Source: Methylophilaceae bacterium (GTDB lineage: Bacteria > Pseudomonadota > Gammaproteobacteria > Burkholderiales > Methylophilaceae). Taken from it: DNA of 54,300 nt. Below, one piece after another: positions 36,946 through 46,344 of the stretch. The notes below the pieces were generated by a model. It was given only the letters and a program-made list of their open reading frames with translations. It was not told the DNA's origin and did no database searches. The position numbers and the translations under genes are program-made. How positions within the stretch are numbered: the first letter of the stretch is position 1; each line of letters opens with the position of its first letter. The DNA is taken from the NCBI GenBank assembly GCA_026419515.1, contig JANZZG010000039.1, forward strand, positions 1 to 54,300, given 5' to 3'.

Positions 36946-39900
36946 ATGCTCCATATTCGTGGTAGTACCGCACTTTCCCCGTTCCGCCTAGACAAGATCC
37001 TGGCAGCACTGAAGAATTCCGTGCCACGCATCACCCGTGTTTACGCGGAGTTCTGGCATTTCGTCTCGTTAAGACGTGATTTGGCCGCAACTGAACGGGA
37101 AATTTTGGACAAAATCCTGACTTATGGGCCGAGCCTGACGGCAGGGGCTGCGCATGGTGAGCTTTTTTTGGTCATCCCACGCCCCGGGACCATCTCTCCC
37201 TGGTCCTCACGCGCTACCGACATCGCCTGGCATTGTGGGTTGGACGCAGTAGATCGGTTGGAGCGCGGTGTGGCCTATTATGTCGATACTTTGGACGGCA
37301 GGCCGCTCGATGAGGACGAGTGTCGTGCGTTGCTGCCATTGATTCATGACCGCATGACGGAAGCGGTGTTTCCCCGCTTGGAGGATGCAGAGCGCTTGTT
37401 TCAGACAGCCAGCCCCGCACCACTGCAACACGTGGATGTCATGGGGAGGGGCAAGTCTGCGCTGGAAGCCGCCAACGTCGAAATGGGGTTGGCTTTGTCG
37501 CCGGATGAGGTAGAGTATCTGGTGGACAATTTCAACCGCATGGGGCGCAACCCCACCGATGTGGAGCTGATGATGTTCGCCCAGGCCAATTCCGAACACT
37601 GCCGCCATAAGATTTTCAACGCCGAGTGGATCATCGATGGTGAGAAACAGGACCACTCATTGTTCGCGATGATACGCCAGACTCACCAGCTCAACCCGGG
37701 CAAGACGGTAGTGGCTTATGCCGACAACGCATCCATCGTGGAGGGCGGCAGTATTGCGCGTTTCTACCCCAGGCAGGGCAAATACGGATATGTCGAAGAG
37801 GATGTGCACTTTCTGATGAAAGTGGAGACACACAATCACCCGACCGCGATTTCTCCTTTCCCAGGTGCAGCCACGGGCGCTGGCGGTGAAATCCGGGATG
37901 AAGGGTCGACAGGCCGTGGTTCCAAGCCCAAGGCCGGATTGACTGGCTTTTCGGTATCCAATCTCGATATTCCCGGCTTCCGGCAGCCATGGGAAGGTGA
38001 ATATGGCAAGCCGGAACGTATCGCCTCCGCGCTGCAGATCATGATCGATGGCCCACTGGGCAGTGCCGCCTACAACAACGAATTCGGCCGTCCCAACATC
38101 GCCGGTTATTTCCGTACGCTGGAACTCGAAGTCGCCGGCGAGATGCGCGGCTACCACAAGCCCATCATGCTGGCAGGAGGTATTGGCAACATTGCGGCCA
38201 AGCACTCGAAAAAGCTCCGTTTTGGGGCAGGGACCTATCTCGTTCAACTGGGGGGACCCGCATTGCCGATCGGATTAGGGGGGGGAGCGGCTTCCAGCAT
38301 GGATGCCGGCGCGAATGCCGCAAACCTGGACTTTGACTCGGTCCAGCGAGGCAATCCGGAGCTTGAGCGGCGCGCGCAGGAGGTGATCGACCGCTGCTGG
38401 CAACTGGGTGAGGCCAACCCGATTCTGGCGATTCATGACGTCGGTGCGGGTGGGTTGTCCAATGCGTTTCCAGAACTGGTCAACGATGCTGGTGTAGGTG
38501 CGGTATTTCAGCTGCGGAACATCCCGAGCGAGGCGCCGGGCATGTCGCCTAGGGAACTTTGGTGTAACGAAGCCCAGGAACGTTACGTGTTGGCGATCGC
38601 TCCAGAATCGCTGGCAGAATTCGAGGCCATTTGCGAACGGGAACGCTGTCCCTATGCCATCATCGGACGCGCAGTGGCGGAACGCCATCTGACGGTGGAA
38701 GACAGTCATTTTTCCAATCGTCCCGTGGACATGGATTTGTCCGTTCTGTTGGGCAACCCCCCCAAGATGATGCGTAATGTGGCCCGCATCTTCCGTCGGC
38801 TGGAGAATTTTGATGGCAGAGGCGTGGACCTGCGCGACGCCGTAGAGCGTGTCCTGCGTTTACCGGGCGTGGCGGACAAGACTTTCCTCATTACCATCGG
38901 CGACCGCAGCGTAACTGGTTTGGTGGCACGTGACCAGATGGTCGGTCCGTGGCAGGTGCCAGTGGCGGATGTGGCGGTGACCTTGGCCGGCCATCGCACT
39001 TATGCCGGGGAAGCCTTCGCCCTCGGAGAAAAAGCACCGCTGGCACTGATCGATGCGCCAGCTTCTGGTCGCATGGCCATCGGTGAAGCCATCACCAATA
39101 TCGTTGCAGCGCCGATTGCCGAGATTGGCGAACTCAAGCTCTCCGCCAACTGGATGGCGGCTGCTGGCCATCCCGGTGAGGACGCCGCGCTGTATGACAC
39201 GGTGCGTGCGGTGGCCATGGAGCTATGTCCACAACTCGGCATCAGCATCCCGGTGGGCAAAGATTCCATGTCGATGAAGACGGTATGGGAGGACAAGGGA
39301 AACAAGAAATCGGTGACGGCACCGATTTCGCTGGTGGTCACTGCTTTTGCGCCGGTAACCGATGCACGCAGGGTACTCACCCCGCAGTTGCGGACCGATC
39401 TCGGCCCGACCCGCCTGCTGCTGGTCGACCTGGGCAAGGGTAAGAACCGGCTGGGTGGTTCCGCGCTGGCGCAGGTATATGGGGCGGTTGGCAACGTTGC
39501 GCCGGACGTGGACGATCCGCAGTTGCTGAAAGGCTTTTTCGCCGCGGTCCAGGCGCTCAATGCCGAAGGAAAGATCCTGGCCTATCACGACCGATCCGAT
39601 GGCGGCCTGTTCGTCACCTTGTGTGAAATGGCCTTTGCCGGGCACTGTGGTCTGGAAGTCAGCCTGGATGCCATTTCCGGTGGCAATGTGGCGACAGCGC
39701 TGTTCAGCGAAGAGCTGGGTGCGGTGCTGCAGGTCCGTGCCGCCGACGTGGTCGATGTGTTGCAGCGTTTTACCGATGCTGGCCTGGCCGGGTGCGTGCA
39801 TGACTTGGGTACGGTAGCCGACGACGACCACGTGCGCTTCGATTGCGGCGGGCGTGAGGTCTATGGCGAACGCCGGGCTATTCTACAGCGAATGTGGTCG

Positions 39901-40830
39901 GAAACCACTTGGCACATGCAAAGCTTGCGCGACAACCCGGTTTGTGCGCGCCAGGAGTACGACCGACTGCTGGATGTGGGGGACCCTGGTTTGCACGTGC
40001 AGCTCACCTACGCGATCGAGGAAGACGTCGCAGCCCCTTATGTCGCGACGGGCAAGCGGCCGAAAATGGCGATATTGCGCGAACAGGGCGTCAACGGCCA
40101 GGTGGAGATGGCTGCCGCCTTCGACCGGGCAGGGTTCGAGGCGCATGATGTCCACATGAGCGACATCATTGCCGGACGGGTCACGTTGAAAGATTTCATC
40201 GGACTGGTCGCCTGCGGTGGCTTTTCCTACGGTGACGTGTTGGGCGCAGGTGAAGGGTGGGCCAAGTCCATTCTGTTCAACCAGCGCGCCCGAGACGAAT
40301 TCAGTGCATTTTTCCAGCGCGGAGATTCATTCGCCTTGGGTGTTTGCAATGGCTGCCAGATGATGAGCAACCTGCACGAGATCATTCCAGGTGCCGCCCA
40401 CTGGCCACATTTCGTGCGCAACAAGTCCGAGCAGTTCGAGGCGCGTTTCGTCATGGTGGAGGTGCTGGATTCGCCCTCCATCTTTTTCTCCGGCATGGCC
40501 GGGAGCCGCATGCCGATCGCCGTGGCGCACGGCGAGGGATATGCGGAATTTTCTTCGCCTGCCGTGGTCGAAACCGTGTTGCAGCAGCGGCTGGTCAGCG
40601 TGCGGTATGTCGATCATTACGGCTTGCCGACAGAGGCCTACCCGTTCAATCCGAATGGCTCGCCACGCGGGATCACCGGTCTGACCACGCCGGACGGGCG
40701 CTTCACCATCATGATGCCACACCCGGAGCGGGTGTTCCGCGCCGTGCAGCATTCGTGGCGGCCTGACGGATGGAGCGAGGACGGGCCGTGGATGCGTATG
40801 TTCCGCAACGCCCGTAGATGGGTTGCTTGA
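36946..40830 (+). CDS. purL: Phosphoribosylformylglycinamidine synthase (single chain)
   Basis: This 1294-aa enzyme uses glutamine and ATP for the fourth step of purine synthesis. Order: PurS-like N-terminal region, linker, two AIRS-like halves with [14 protein letters not shown] and [16 protein letters not shown], and a C-terminal glutaminase with nucleophile C1134 in GVCNGCQMM and PHPERVFR. The long single-chain form is typical of beta- and gammaproteobacteria. ATG at 36946 is preferred to a TTG at 36925. Confidence 0.97.
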   Translation: MLHIRGSTALSPFRLDKILAALKNSVPRITRVYAEFWHFVSLRRDLAATEREILDKILTYGPSLTAGAAHGELFLVIPRPGTISPWSSRATDIAWHCGLDAVDRLERGVAYYVDTLDGRPLDEDECRALLPLIHDRMTEAVFPRLEDAERLFQTASPAPLQHVDVMGRGKSALEAANVEMGLALSPDEVEYLVDNFNRMGRNPTDVELMMFAQANSEHCRHKIFNAEWIIDGEKQDHSLFAMIRQTHQLNPGKTVVAYADNASIVEGGSIARFYPRQGKYGYVEEDVHFLMKVETHNHPTAISPFPGAATGAGGEIRDEGSTGRGSKPKAGLTGFSVSNLDIPGFRQPWEGEYGKPERIASALQIMIDGPLGSAAYNNEFGRPNIAGYFRTLELEVAGEMRGYHKPIMLAGGIGNIAAKHSKKLRFGAGTYLVQLGGPALPIGLGGGAASSMDAGANAANLDFDSVQRGNPELERRAQEVIDRCWQLGEANPILAIHDVGAGGLSNAFPELVNDAGVGAVFQLRNIPSEAPGMSPRELWCNEAQERYVLAIAPESLAEFEAICERERCPYAIIGRAVAERHLTVEDSHFSNRPVDMDLSVLLGNPPKMMRNVARIFRRLENFDGRGVDLRDAVERVLRLPGVADKTFLITIGDRSVTGLVARDQMVGPWQVPVADVAVTLAGHRTYAGEAFALGEKAPLALIDAPASGRMAIGEAITNIVAAPIAEIGELKLSANWMAAAGHPGEDAALYDTVRAVAMELCPQLGISIPVGKDSMSMKTVWEDKGNKKSVTAPISLVVTAFAPVTDARRVLTPQLRTDLGPTRLLLVDLGKGKNRLGGSALAQVYGAVGNVAPDVDDPQLLKGFFAAVQALNAEGKILAYHDRSDGGLFVTLCEMAFAGHCGLEVSLDAISGGNVATALFSEELGAVLQVRAADVVDVLQRFTDAGLAGCVHDLGTVADDDHVRFDCGGREVYGERRAILQRMWSETTWHMQSLRDNPVCARQEYDRLLDVGDPGLHVQLTYAIEEDVAAPYVATGKRPKMAILREQGVNGQVEMAAAFDRAGFEAHDVHMSDIIAGRVTLKDFIGLVACGGFSYGDVLGAGEGWAKSILFNQRARDEFSAFFQRGDSFALGVCNGCQMMSNLHEIIPGAAHWPHFVRNKSEQFEARFVMVEVLDSPSIFFSGMAGSRMPIAVAHGEGYAEFSSPAVVETVLQQRLVSVRYVDHYGLPTEAYPFNPNGSPRGITGLTTPDGRFTIMMPHPERVFRAVQHSWRPDGWSEDGPWMRMFRNARRWVA

Positions 40831-40864
40831 TTTCAACATTGAATTGATCGATAGGAGACCACAA

Positions 40865-41347
40865 TTGACAGTCAGAACATGGATGTTGATCGCGGCTCTG
40901 GCTTTGCCGGGCGCTGCCTGGGCCTACACCGATGACGAACAGATGGAATTTTCCTCGGCCATCGTCGAGGGCAAACCGGCCGTCGTCAAGAAGTATCTGG
41001 ATGCCGGCACGTTCAAGGTGGATGAGGTGATCTTCGGCTGGACCCCTTTGCTGTCGGCGGCGAGCAAGGGTCAGCTCGAAGTCGTGAAGCTGTTGGTCGA
41101 ACGTGGTGCCAATCTCAATTACCGACATCCCGTCACCAAAATGACGGCAGTCGCGCATGCCACTTACGAAAACAATTTGCCGCTGCTGGAATTTTTACTG
41201 CAAAAGGGTGCGGATCCCAACATCAAGATGAAAGGGGGGGTTTCCGTGCTGCGTATGGCCAAAGACATGGGGTGGACCCAGGCGGCCGAGCTGCTGGTCA
41301 AGTATGGTGCCAAGGATGACGGCTGCCAGGAAGAGAAATGCTTCTGA
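40865..41347 (+). CDS. Exported ankyrin-repeat protein
   Basis: This protein of about 160 aa has a signal peptide ending AAWA and about four ankyrin repeats, for example GWTPLLSAASKGQLEVVKLLVERGA. Its tail has two cysteines (DGCQEEKCF). The start is TTG at 40865, 8 bases after AGGAG; an ATG at 40880 would leave a signal peptide without a positive charge. It is first of six exported proteins in a tight cluster with a cytochrome c and an FccB-type flavoprotein. A scaffold or protective role for the redox partners is guesswork; periplasmic ankyrin proteins near catalases are a known parallel. Confidence 0.75.
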   Translation: MTVRTWMLIAALALPGAAWAYTDDEQMEFSSAIVEGKPAVVKKYLDAGTFKVDEVIFGWTPLLSAASKGQLEVVKLLVERGANLNYRHPVTKMTAVAHATYENNLPLLEFLLQKGADPNIKMKGGVSVLRMAKDMGWTQAAELLVKYGAKDDGCQEEKCF

Positions 41348-41375
41348 TCTTCCGAACGAAGATTTTGGGCTTGGT

Positions 41376-41711
41376 ATGTCGCGACGATTGGCGATAGGGT
41401 TGTGTGTGGCCTGTTGCGCATTACCGACGGGCGTTTCGGGCGATGACCACGTGCGGGTATTGGCCGCCTCCTGCGCGGCGTGTCACGGTACTGCCGGCAA
41501 CAGTGTGGGCGGGACCCCCAAGCTCGCCGGGCTGGACCGCAGCCACTTCATCCTGCAGATGCAGTCTTTTCGGGATGGGTCACGTCCGTCCAGTGTCATG
41601 CACCATCATGCCAAGGGTCTGACGCTACAGGAAATCGAGCAGCTGGCCGACCATTTCGCGACCCAGCCACGCCTCGCCGGGCAAGCCCCGCGGCCGCTGG
41701 GCGGGATGTAG
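41376..41711 (+). CDS. fccA: Monoheme cytochrome c, FccA/SoxE-like subunit
   Basis: This 111-aa precursor has a short signal peptide, one heme motif C33-AA-C36-H37 and likely sixth ligand M75, followed by the AKGLTLQEIEQLADHFA helix. The pattern fits cytochrome subunits of flavocytochrome c sulfide dehydrogenase, in the small one-heme form rather than the diheme form of Allochromatium. The FccB gene begins 1 bp after its stop, so the two almost surely form a complex. Confidence 0.8.
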   Translation: MSRRLAIGLCVACCALPTGVSGDDHVRVLAASCAACHGTAGNSVGGTPKLAGLDRSHFILQMQSFRDGSRPSSVMHHHAKGLTLQEIEQLADHFATQPRLAGQAPRPLGGM

Positions 41712-41712
41712 C

Positions 41713-42972
41713 ATGCAACGCCGCACGTTTCTCAAATTGCTCGGCACGGGGGTGGTGCTGGGTGCTTTTCCCAAGGCATCATGGTCGGGTGTGCCAGTAC
41801 AGGGGCGCGTGATCGTCGTGGGAGGAGGCTATGCCGGTGCGACGGCCGCCAAATACTTGCGGTTGTGGGGCGGCAGCCGGCTCGAAATCGTCCTGATCGA
41901 AAAGGGAACCACCTTTGTTTCCTGCCCCTTGAGCAACCTGGTACTGGGGGGCAGCCGGCGGATCGGCGAGTTGACGTTCAACTATGCCGGCCTCGACCGC
42001 TATGACATCAAGCGCCTGCACGATGAAATCCAGGCGGTGGATGCCGACAAACGCCAGCTGGTTCTGAGCGACGGGGATAGGCTGGGTTACGACCGGCTGA
42101 TCCTGGCTCCCGGCATCGATTTCGTGTACGACGGCTTGCCCATGCTGGCAAGCGCTGAGGCGCAGGCGATTGTGCCGCATGCCTGGAAGGCCGGCCCGCA
42201 GACCGTGGCCCTGCGCCAGCAGCTCGAAGCCATGCCGGATGGCGGCACCTTCGTCATCAGCATCCCCAAGGCGCCTTACCGGTGTCCCCCGGGTCCCTAC
42301 GAGCGGGTGAGCCAGGTTGCTTTTTACCTGAAGGGTGCCAAACCGAAATCCAAAATCATCGTGCTCGACGCCAACCCGGAAATCGTTTCCAAGAAGGGGT
42401 TGTTTACTCGGGCGTGGGCTGAACTTTATCCTGGCATGGTGGAATATCGGCCCAACAGCCAGGCGATGGAAGTCGATGTCGCCCGAAAGATCGTCAAAAC
42501 CGAATTCGAGCGCGTGCGGGCGGACGTGCTCAATGTCATCCCGCCGCAGCGTGCCGGCCGTATCGCCCAGACGGCCGGACTGGCCAATATCGACAAGCGC
42601 TGGTGCGAGGTGGATTTCCTGAGTTACGAGTCCAGGGTGGTGTCGGGGATCCACGTGATCGGCGACGCGGTTTCCTCTGCCCTGCCGAAATCGGCGCACA
42701 TGGCGACCTCACAGGCCAAGGTGTGCGCGGCTGCCGTCGTAGCCCTCCTGGCAGGGAATGCTCCTGATCCACAGCCGGTGTTTGCCAATACCTGCTACAG
42801 CTTCGTGACCGACAGACTGGCGATGCACATCGCCCACGTCTATCGTTATGATACGGCGAAAAAAATCATGCTGCCGGCCGAGGGGGGCGGGGTTTCGGAG
42901 CGGCCAACGGAACAGGAAGGCCAATATGCCTACTGGTGGGCGCAAAACATCTGGTCTGATACCCTGACCTGA
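41713..42972 (+). CDS. fccB: Flavocytochrome c sulfide dehydrogenase flavoprotein (FccB-type)
   Basis: This 419-aa protein has a Tat signal (RRTFLKLL) and the FAD-binding VIVVGGGYAGATAAKYL. C71 (SCPLSN) is at the position of the covalent FAD cysteine, and C191 (YRCPPGPYER) and C361 (NTCYSF) at the redox disulfide known from Allochromatium FccB. All three key cysteines are therefore present. It should oxidise sulfide or a related thiol in the periplasm and reduce the cytochrome encoded just upstream. Neighbouring propeller genes are not part of standard fcc loci, so another substrate is possible. Confidence 0.85.
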   Translation: MQRRTFLKLLGTGVVLGAFPKASWSGVPVQGRVIVVGGGYAGATAAKYLRLWGGSRLEIVLIEKGTTFVSCPLSNLVLGGSRRIGELTFNYAGLDRYDIKRLHDEIQAVDADKRQLVLSDGDRLGYDRLILAPGIDFVYDGLPMLASAEAQAIVPHAWKAGPQTVALRQQLEAMPDGGTFVISIPKAPYRCPPGPYERVSQVAFYLKGAKPKSKIIVLDANPEIVSKKGLFTRAWAELYPGMVEYRPNSQAMEVDVARKIVKTEFERVRADVLNVIPPQRAGRIAQTAGLANIDKRWCEVDFLSYESRVVSGIHVIGDAVSSALPKSAHMATSQAKVCAAAVVALLAGNAPDPQPVFANTCYSFVTDRLAMHIAHVYRYDTAKKIMLPAEGGGVSERPTEQEGQYAYWWAQNIWSDTLT

Positions 42973-42977
42973 ACCCC

Positions 42978-44153
42978 ATGCGTGCGACGATTTGGCAGAC
43001 CCTTTTCGCGTTCCTGGGCTTGGTTTCGGCTGCATGGGCCGACGTGGCGCCGGTCATCCCGGTCCCCGCCCATCCGGAAGCCGCGCTGCGCCTGCCCTCA
43101 GGCTTCCGCCTCCAAGTCTTCGCGCGGCTAGAACCGGCCGGCAATGCCTATTTCCGCGGGCCGCGCTTCATGACCTTCGGCCCGGAGGGAGACCTTTATC
43201 TTTCACTGGGGTTTGACAACAAGGTCGTCAGGCTGCCGGACCGTGATCGCGATGGTCGCGCCGATCAAATCGTCACCGTGGCTGACCGGCTCAATGCGCC
43301 CCAAGGCTTGGCTTTCGTGGAAGGCAGACTGCTGGTGGCCAACCAGGATGGTGTGGTGCGCCTGGACAATGGCCGTGTGATTCCCTTAATCACTGGCCTG
43401 CCGGCAGGTGGTCATACCTTGAAGACCCTCAGGCTGGGGCCGGACGGCCACCTGTATCTGAACGTCGGCTCCAGCTGCAACGTGTGTCGGGAAACCGATC
43501 CCAGGCGGGCAACCCTGTTGCGCTACACGGTGGAAGGTAAGCCCGCTGGCGGGTTGGGTGATGGCAGCCCGATCTGGGCCATTGGTTTGCGCAACAGCCA
43601 GGGCTTTGCCTGGCATCCGCGCACCGGCGCCATGTTCGCCACCAACAATGGCGCCGACATGCGTTCGGCCCGCAAAGGAGGTCAGCCGGATGACGACCTG
43701 CCGCCGGAACATCTGAATCTCATCGAGCCCGGCAAGCATTACGGCTGGCCCGACTGCTGGGGCGATCGCGTGCCTGATCCCAACGTCCCTGGCGACAAAG
43801 CGGTCTGTGCCAGCATGCAGCCGCCCGCCATCACGTTTCCGGCGCACTCCACCCCGATCGGCATCACTTTCCTGGACAAGTCCGGTTTCCCGGCAGCGTA
43901 TCGCGAAGATGCGCTGGTCGCGCTGCATGGCTCGTGGAATCGCGAACGGCCTTCGGGGTATAAAGTCGTGCGGGTGCGTTTCGAGCAGGGCAGGCCCGTC
44001 GAGGTAAGTGATTTCGTCACCGGCTGGCTGCAAGACACGGGAGCCTGGGGACGGCCGGTGGACGTGACCGTGGGGCCGGATGGCGCGGTCTATGTGTCGG
44101 ATGACCGTGCTGGTATGATTTACCGTATCACCTATACAGGGGGTTCCAGATGA
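42978..44153 (+). CDS. PQQ/sorbosone-dehydrogenase-like exported beta-propeller
   Basis: This 391-aa protein has a signal peptide (ending AWA) and repeated propeller blades such as GPEGDLYLSLGFDNKVVRL and WGRPVDVTVGPDGAVYVSDD. GSSCNVCRETDPRRATLLRY and HGSWNRERPSGYKVVRV are typical of the soluble PQQ-dependent sugar dehydrogenase/sorbosone dehydrogenase family. PQQ binding and substrate are not provable here. CNVCR is not a heme site because His is missing. It starts 5 bp after fccB and overlaps the next gene by 4 bp. Confidence 0.75.
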   Translation: MRATIWQTLFAFLGLVSAAWADVAPVIPVPAHPEAALRLPSGFRLQVFARLEPAGNAYFRGPRFMTFGPEGDLYLSLGFDNKVVRLPDRDRDGRADQIVTVADRLNAPQGLAFVEGRLLVANQDGVVRLDNGRVIPLITGLPAGGHTLKTLRLGPDGHLYLNVGSSCNVCRETDPRRATLLRYTVEGKPAGGLGDGSPIWAIGLRNSQGFAWHPRTGAMFATNNGADMRSARKGGQPDDDLPPEHLNLIEPGKHYGWPDCWGDRVPDPNVPGDKAVCASMQPPAITFPAHSTPIGITFLDKSGFPAAYREDALVALHGSWNRERPSGYKVVRVRFEQGRPVEVSDFVTGWLQDTGAWGRPVDVTVGPDGAVYVSDDRAGMIYRITYTGGSR

Positions 44154-44698
44154 GGCGCTGGTTGACCGTTTTGCTGATGACGCTGGGATTCGTCGGCGGA
44201 GTGCAGGCGGATGCGTTCAAGCCGGATCTGCTCATGTACATCCATCCCGACGAGTATGCCCACGAAGTCAGGCTGGGCATCGTCCCGATCTACATCATCT
44301 GGGCGCGTAACGGCCCGGCGCTGGAAGCCGCCGCCCGTGCCGCGCTGCAACCCCATTTCAATTCGGTCGGCATGTGCGAAGGCGGCAATGGTGCGGACGT
44401 CGTGGTCTGGTTGCGGCCCCAGCTGACTTATAACCCGAACCTCGAAACGTTCTATGCAAAGGTCTCTGCCCGTTTCTTCCGCGCCGACGGCAAGCCGATC
44501 GGCAGGCTCAAGGCAACCGGGACGGCGCATGGGTTCAGGGGCAGCCGCACGATAGACGCGCAGGTGCAGCAGGCCTATGACGACGCCATGCGGCAGATCG
44601 CGGCACAGTTCGCCGTGGATGCTGCACTGCGGCAGGCGATCGAACCGGGCATTGCCCGCACCCCCTGTGCGATGGTGGCACTCATTCCCAATCCGTAG
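44150..44698 (+). CDS. Exported protein of unknown function
   Basis: This 182-aa protein has a signal peptide ending near VQADAF and one Cys pair in the mature part (MCEGG and TPCAMV), which may form a disulfide. I do not recognise a family. The segment FYAKVSARFFRADGKPIG followed by a long helix faintly recalls outer-membrane-associated lipoprotein-like folds, but there is no lipobox. It overlaps the propeller gene upstream (ATGA) and sits 15 bp before the SMP-30-like gene. Confidence 0.7.
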   Translation: MRRWLTVLLMTLGFVGGVQADAFKPDLLMYIHPDEYAHEVRLGIVPIYIIWARNGPALEAAARAALQPHFNSVGMCEGGNGADVVVWLRPQLTYNPNLETFYAKVSARFFRADGKPIGRLKATGTAHGFRGSRTIDAQVQQAYDDAMRQIAAQFAVDAALRQAIEPGIARTPCAMVALIPNP

Positions 44699-44713
44699 AG
44701 AAAGCGAGTTGCG

Positions 44714-45550
44714 ATGTCGAAGAAATTTGTCCCTTTCATCACTCTTTGTCTGCTGTGGGCCGGCCCGGTGTGGGCGGAGCGCGTGGTCACCGGACTGAAG
44801 AATCCGGAGTCGGTGCTGGTGACCGCGGGCGGGCGCATCTACGTTTCCGAAATCGGCGAATTCGGCAAGGATGGCGACGGACGCATCAGCCTCATCGAAG
44901 GCGGACGCGCCAAGCCGTTTGCGACCGGCATGGACGACCCCAAGGGGTTGGCCATGATCGGGGATGCGCTGTATGTGGCCGACAAGACGCGCATCCTTAA
45001 GGTGGAACGCAATGGCAAATGGCGTGTGTTCGTGCCTGCGGATGCCTTCCCGGCCAAGCCCCAGTTCCTCAACGACCTGGCTGCGGACAAATCCGGCAAT
45101 CTCTACGTGTCCGACAGCGGTGACCTCAATGGCAAGGGAGGGGCGGTCTACCGCATCTCTCCGCAAGGCAAGGTCAGCGTGGTGGTATCGGACGAGGACA
45201 AGCGTGTGCTGGCCCCCAACGGTCTGTTGCCGGAGGGCGAAGAGAAGATGCTGATGGTGGATTTCTTTTCCGGTGTGCTCTATCGCATCACGCTCAAGAC
45301 CGGAGGCATGGTGCAGGTGGCCGAAGGTTTCGGCGGCGGGGATGGGCTTGCGCGTGACCGCAGGGGGGTGCTGTGGATCAGCGACTGGAAGAATGGCCGG
45401 GTATTCAGCCTGAAAAAGGATGGCACGCTCAAACTGGTCAAGGCCGGTTATCAGTCCGCAGCGGACATCGCTCTGTCACCGGATGGGAAATTCATCCTGG
45501 TGCCCGACATGAAGGCCGGTGAGCTGCACTGGCTGCCTGCCGGCGACTAG
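44714..45550 (+). CDS. SMP-30/NHL-like exported beta-propeller
   Basis: This 278-aa protein has a signal peptide (ending VWA) and about six short propeller repeats, such as DPKGLAMIGDALYVADKTRIL and NDLAADKSGNLYVSDSGD, as in SMP-30/gluconolactonase-like proteins. Any lactonase activity would need a metal site I cannot confirm. It is the last of the six exported genes; its stop overlaps that of the convergent flgA by 4 bp. Confidence 0.75.
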   Translation: MSKKFVPFITLCLLWAGPVWAERVVTGLKNPESVLVTAGGRIYVSEIGEFGKDGDGRISLIEGGRAKPFATGMDDPKGLAMIGDALYVADKTRILKVERNGKWRVFVPADAFPAKPQFLNDLAADKSGNLYVSDSGDLNGKGGAVYRISPQGKVSVVVSDEDKRVLAPNGLLPEGEEKMLMVDFFSGVLYRITLKTGGMVQVAEGFGGGDGLARDRRGVLWISDWKNGRVFSLKKDGTLKLVKAGYQSAADIALSPDGKFILVPDMKAGELHWLPAGD

Positions 45551-46239
45551 AAATAGACTTCGACCACGCCTTCGCTCCGTGCGATCCCCTTGATCGTCTG
45601 GCCGGAGCGGGTCTTGACGGAAACCACCTGGCCGCTGGTGGCATTGCCCAGGGCCGTGCCTTCCGAGCTCACCCTGAATCCTGCCCCTTGAGCGACGAGG
45701 GTGACCTGCTGTCCCTGCCGCACGACGAGCGCGGCGCGTAGCAATTCCGGTCGCAGCAGATCACCGGCTCGGATCATGGTGGCGGCGGTCTTGCCGACCG
45801 CTTGATCCGGATGGTTCAGCACCCCGCCAGGATAGGGCGTCAGATCGCGAGTTTGGGTCTGGATGTCTTCTCTTTCCACCACTTGCCCTTTGGCAATCGG
45901 GCGCGTTGCGACCAAGGCTGGACCCGCCACCTTGACCATGACGGGCACATAGATCGACCATGACACAGGGCTGCGGCAGCGTACCCCGACGCTGGTACGC
46001 CCCCATGGTTTGTTGCCGCTGGGCAGCCAGGCTTCCAGACTGTCGCAGCGAGGAAGACGCAGGCGGCTATCGGGCTGGGTGACGTTGACGGTGATTTCGT
46101 TGCCGCTATTGCGTGTGCTTTGTCGGATGAACTGTTCTACGGTTTGGACGATCTCGTTGAGTTGCTGCCGTTCACCGGCCTGCAAAGGAGTGCAGACCAG
46201 TATCAAGAGGAAGCTGGCTAAGGTCTTGCGTCCGGACAT
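45547..46239 (-). CDS. flgA: Flagellar P-ring assembly chaperone FlgA
   Basis: This 230-aa protein has a signal peptide (MSGRKTLASFLLI..., cut after LQA) and a C-terminal SAF domain with ATRPIAKGQVVEREDI and GQVVSVKTRSGQTIKGIA. It helps FlgI build the P ring. ATG at 46239 is chosen for its clean signal peptide; an ATG at 46272 would add eleven unlikely residues. It faces away from the diguanylate cyclase gene, and flgM and flgN are not beside it. Confidence 0.9.
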   Translation of the reverse strand: MSGRKTLASFLLILVCTPLQAGERQQLNEIVQTVEQFIRQSTRNSGNEITVNVTQPDSRLRLPRCDSLEAWLPSGNKPWGRTSVGVRCRSPVSWSIYVPVMVKVAGPALVATRPIAKGQVVEREDIQTQTRDLTPYPGGVLNHPDQAVGKTAATMIRAGDLLRPELLRAALVVRQGQQVTLVAQGAGFRVSSEGTALGNATSGQVVSVKTRSGQTIKGIARSEGVVEVYF

Positions 46240-46344
46240 GGCTTGACTGAAAATCCTTCGACATTCGCACATTCGGCATGTGACGGATTAGACATCGAGG
46301 GAATGTATTCATTCTAACCTAGAACGGCAAGAACCGCGTTGATC

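Noticed and set aside
43480..43495. CNVC in the propeller protein as a heme site
   Set aside because: The residue after the second Cys is Arg, not His, so it cannot be a c-type heme motif.
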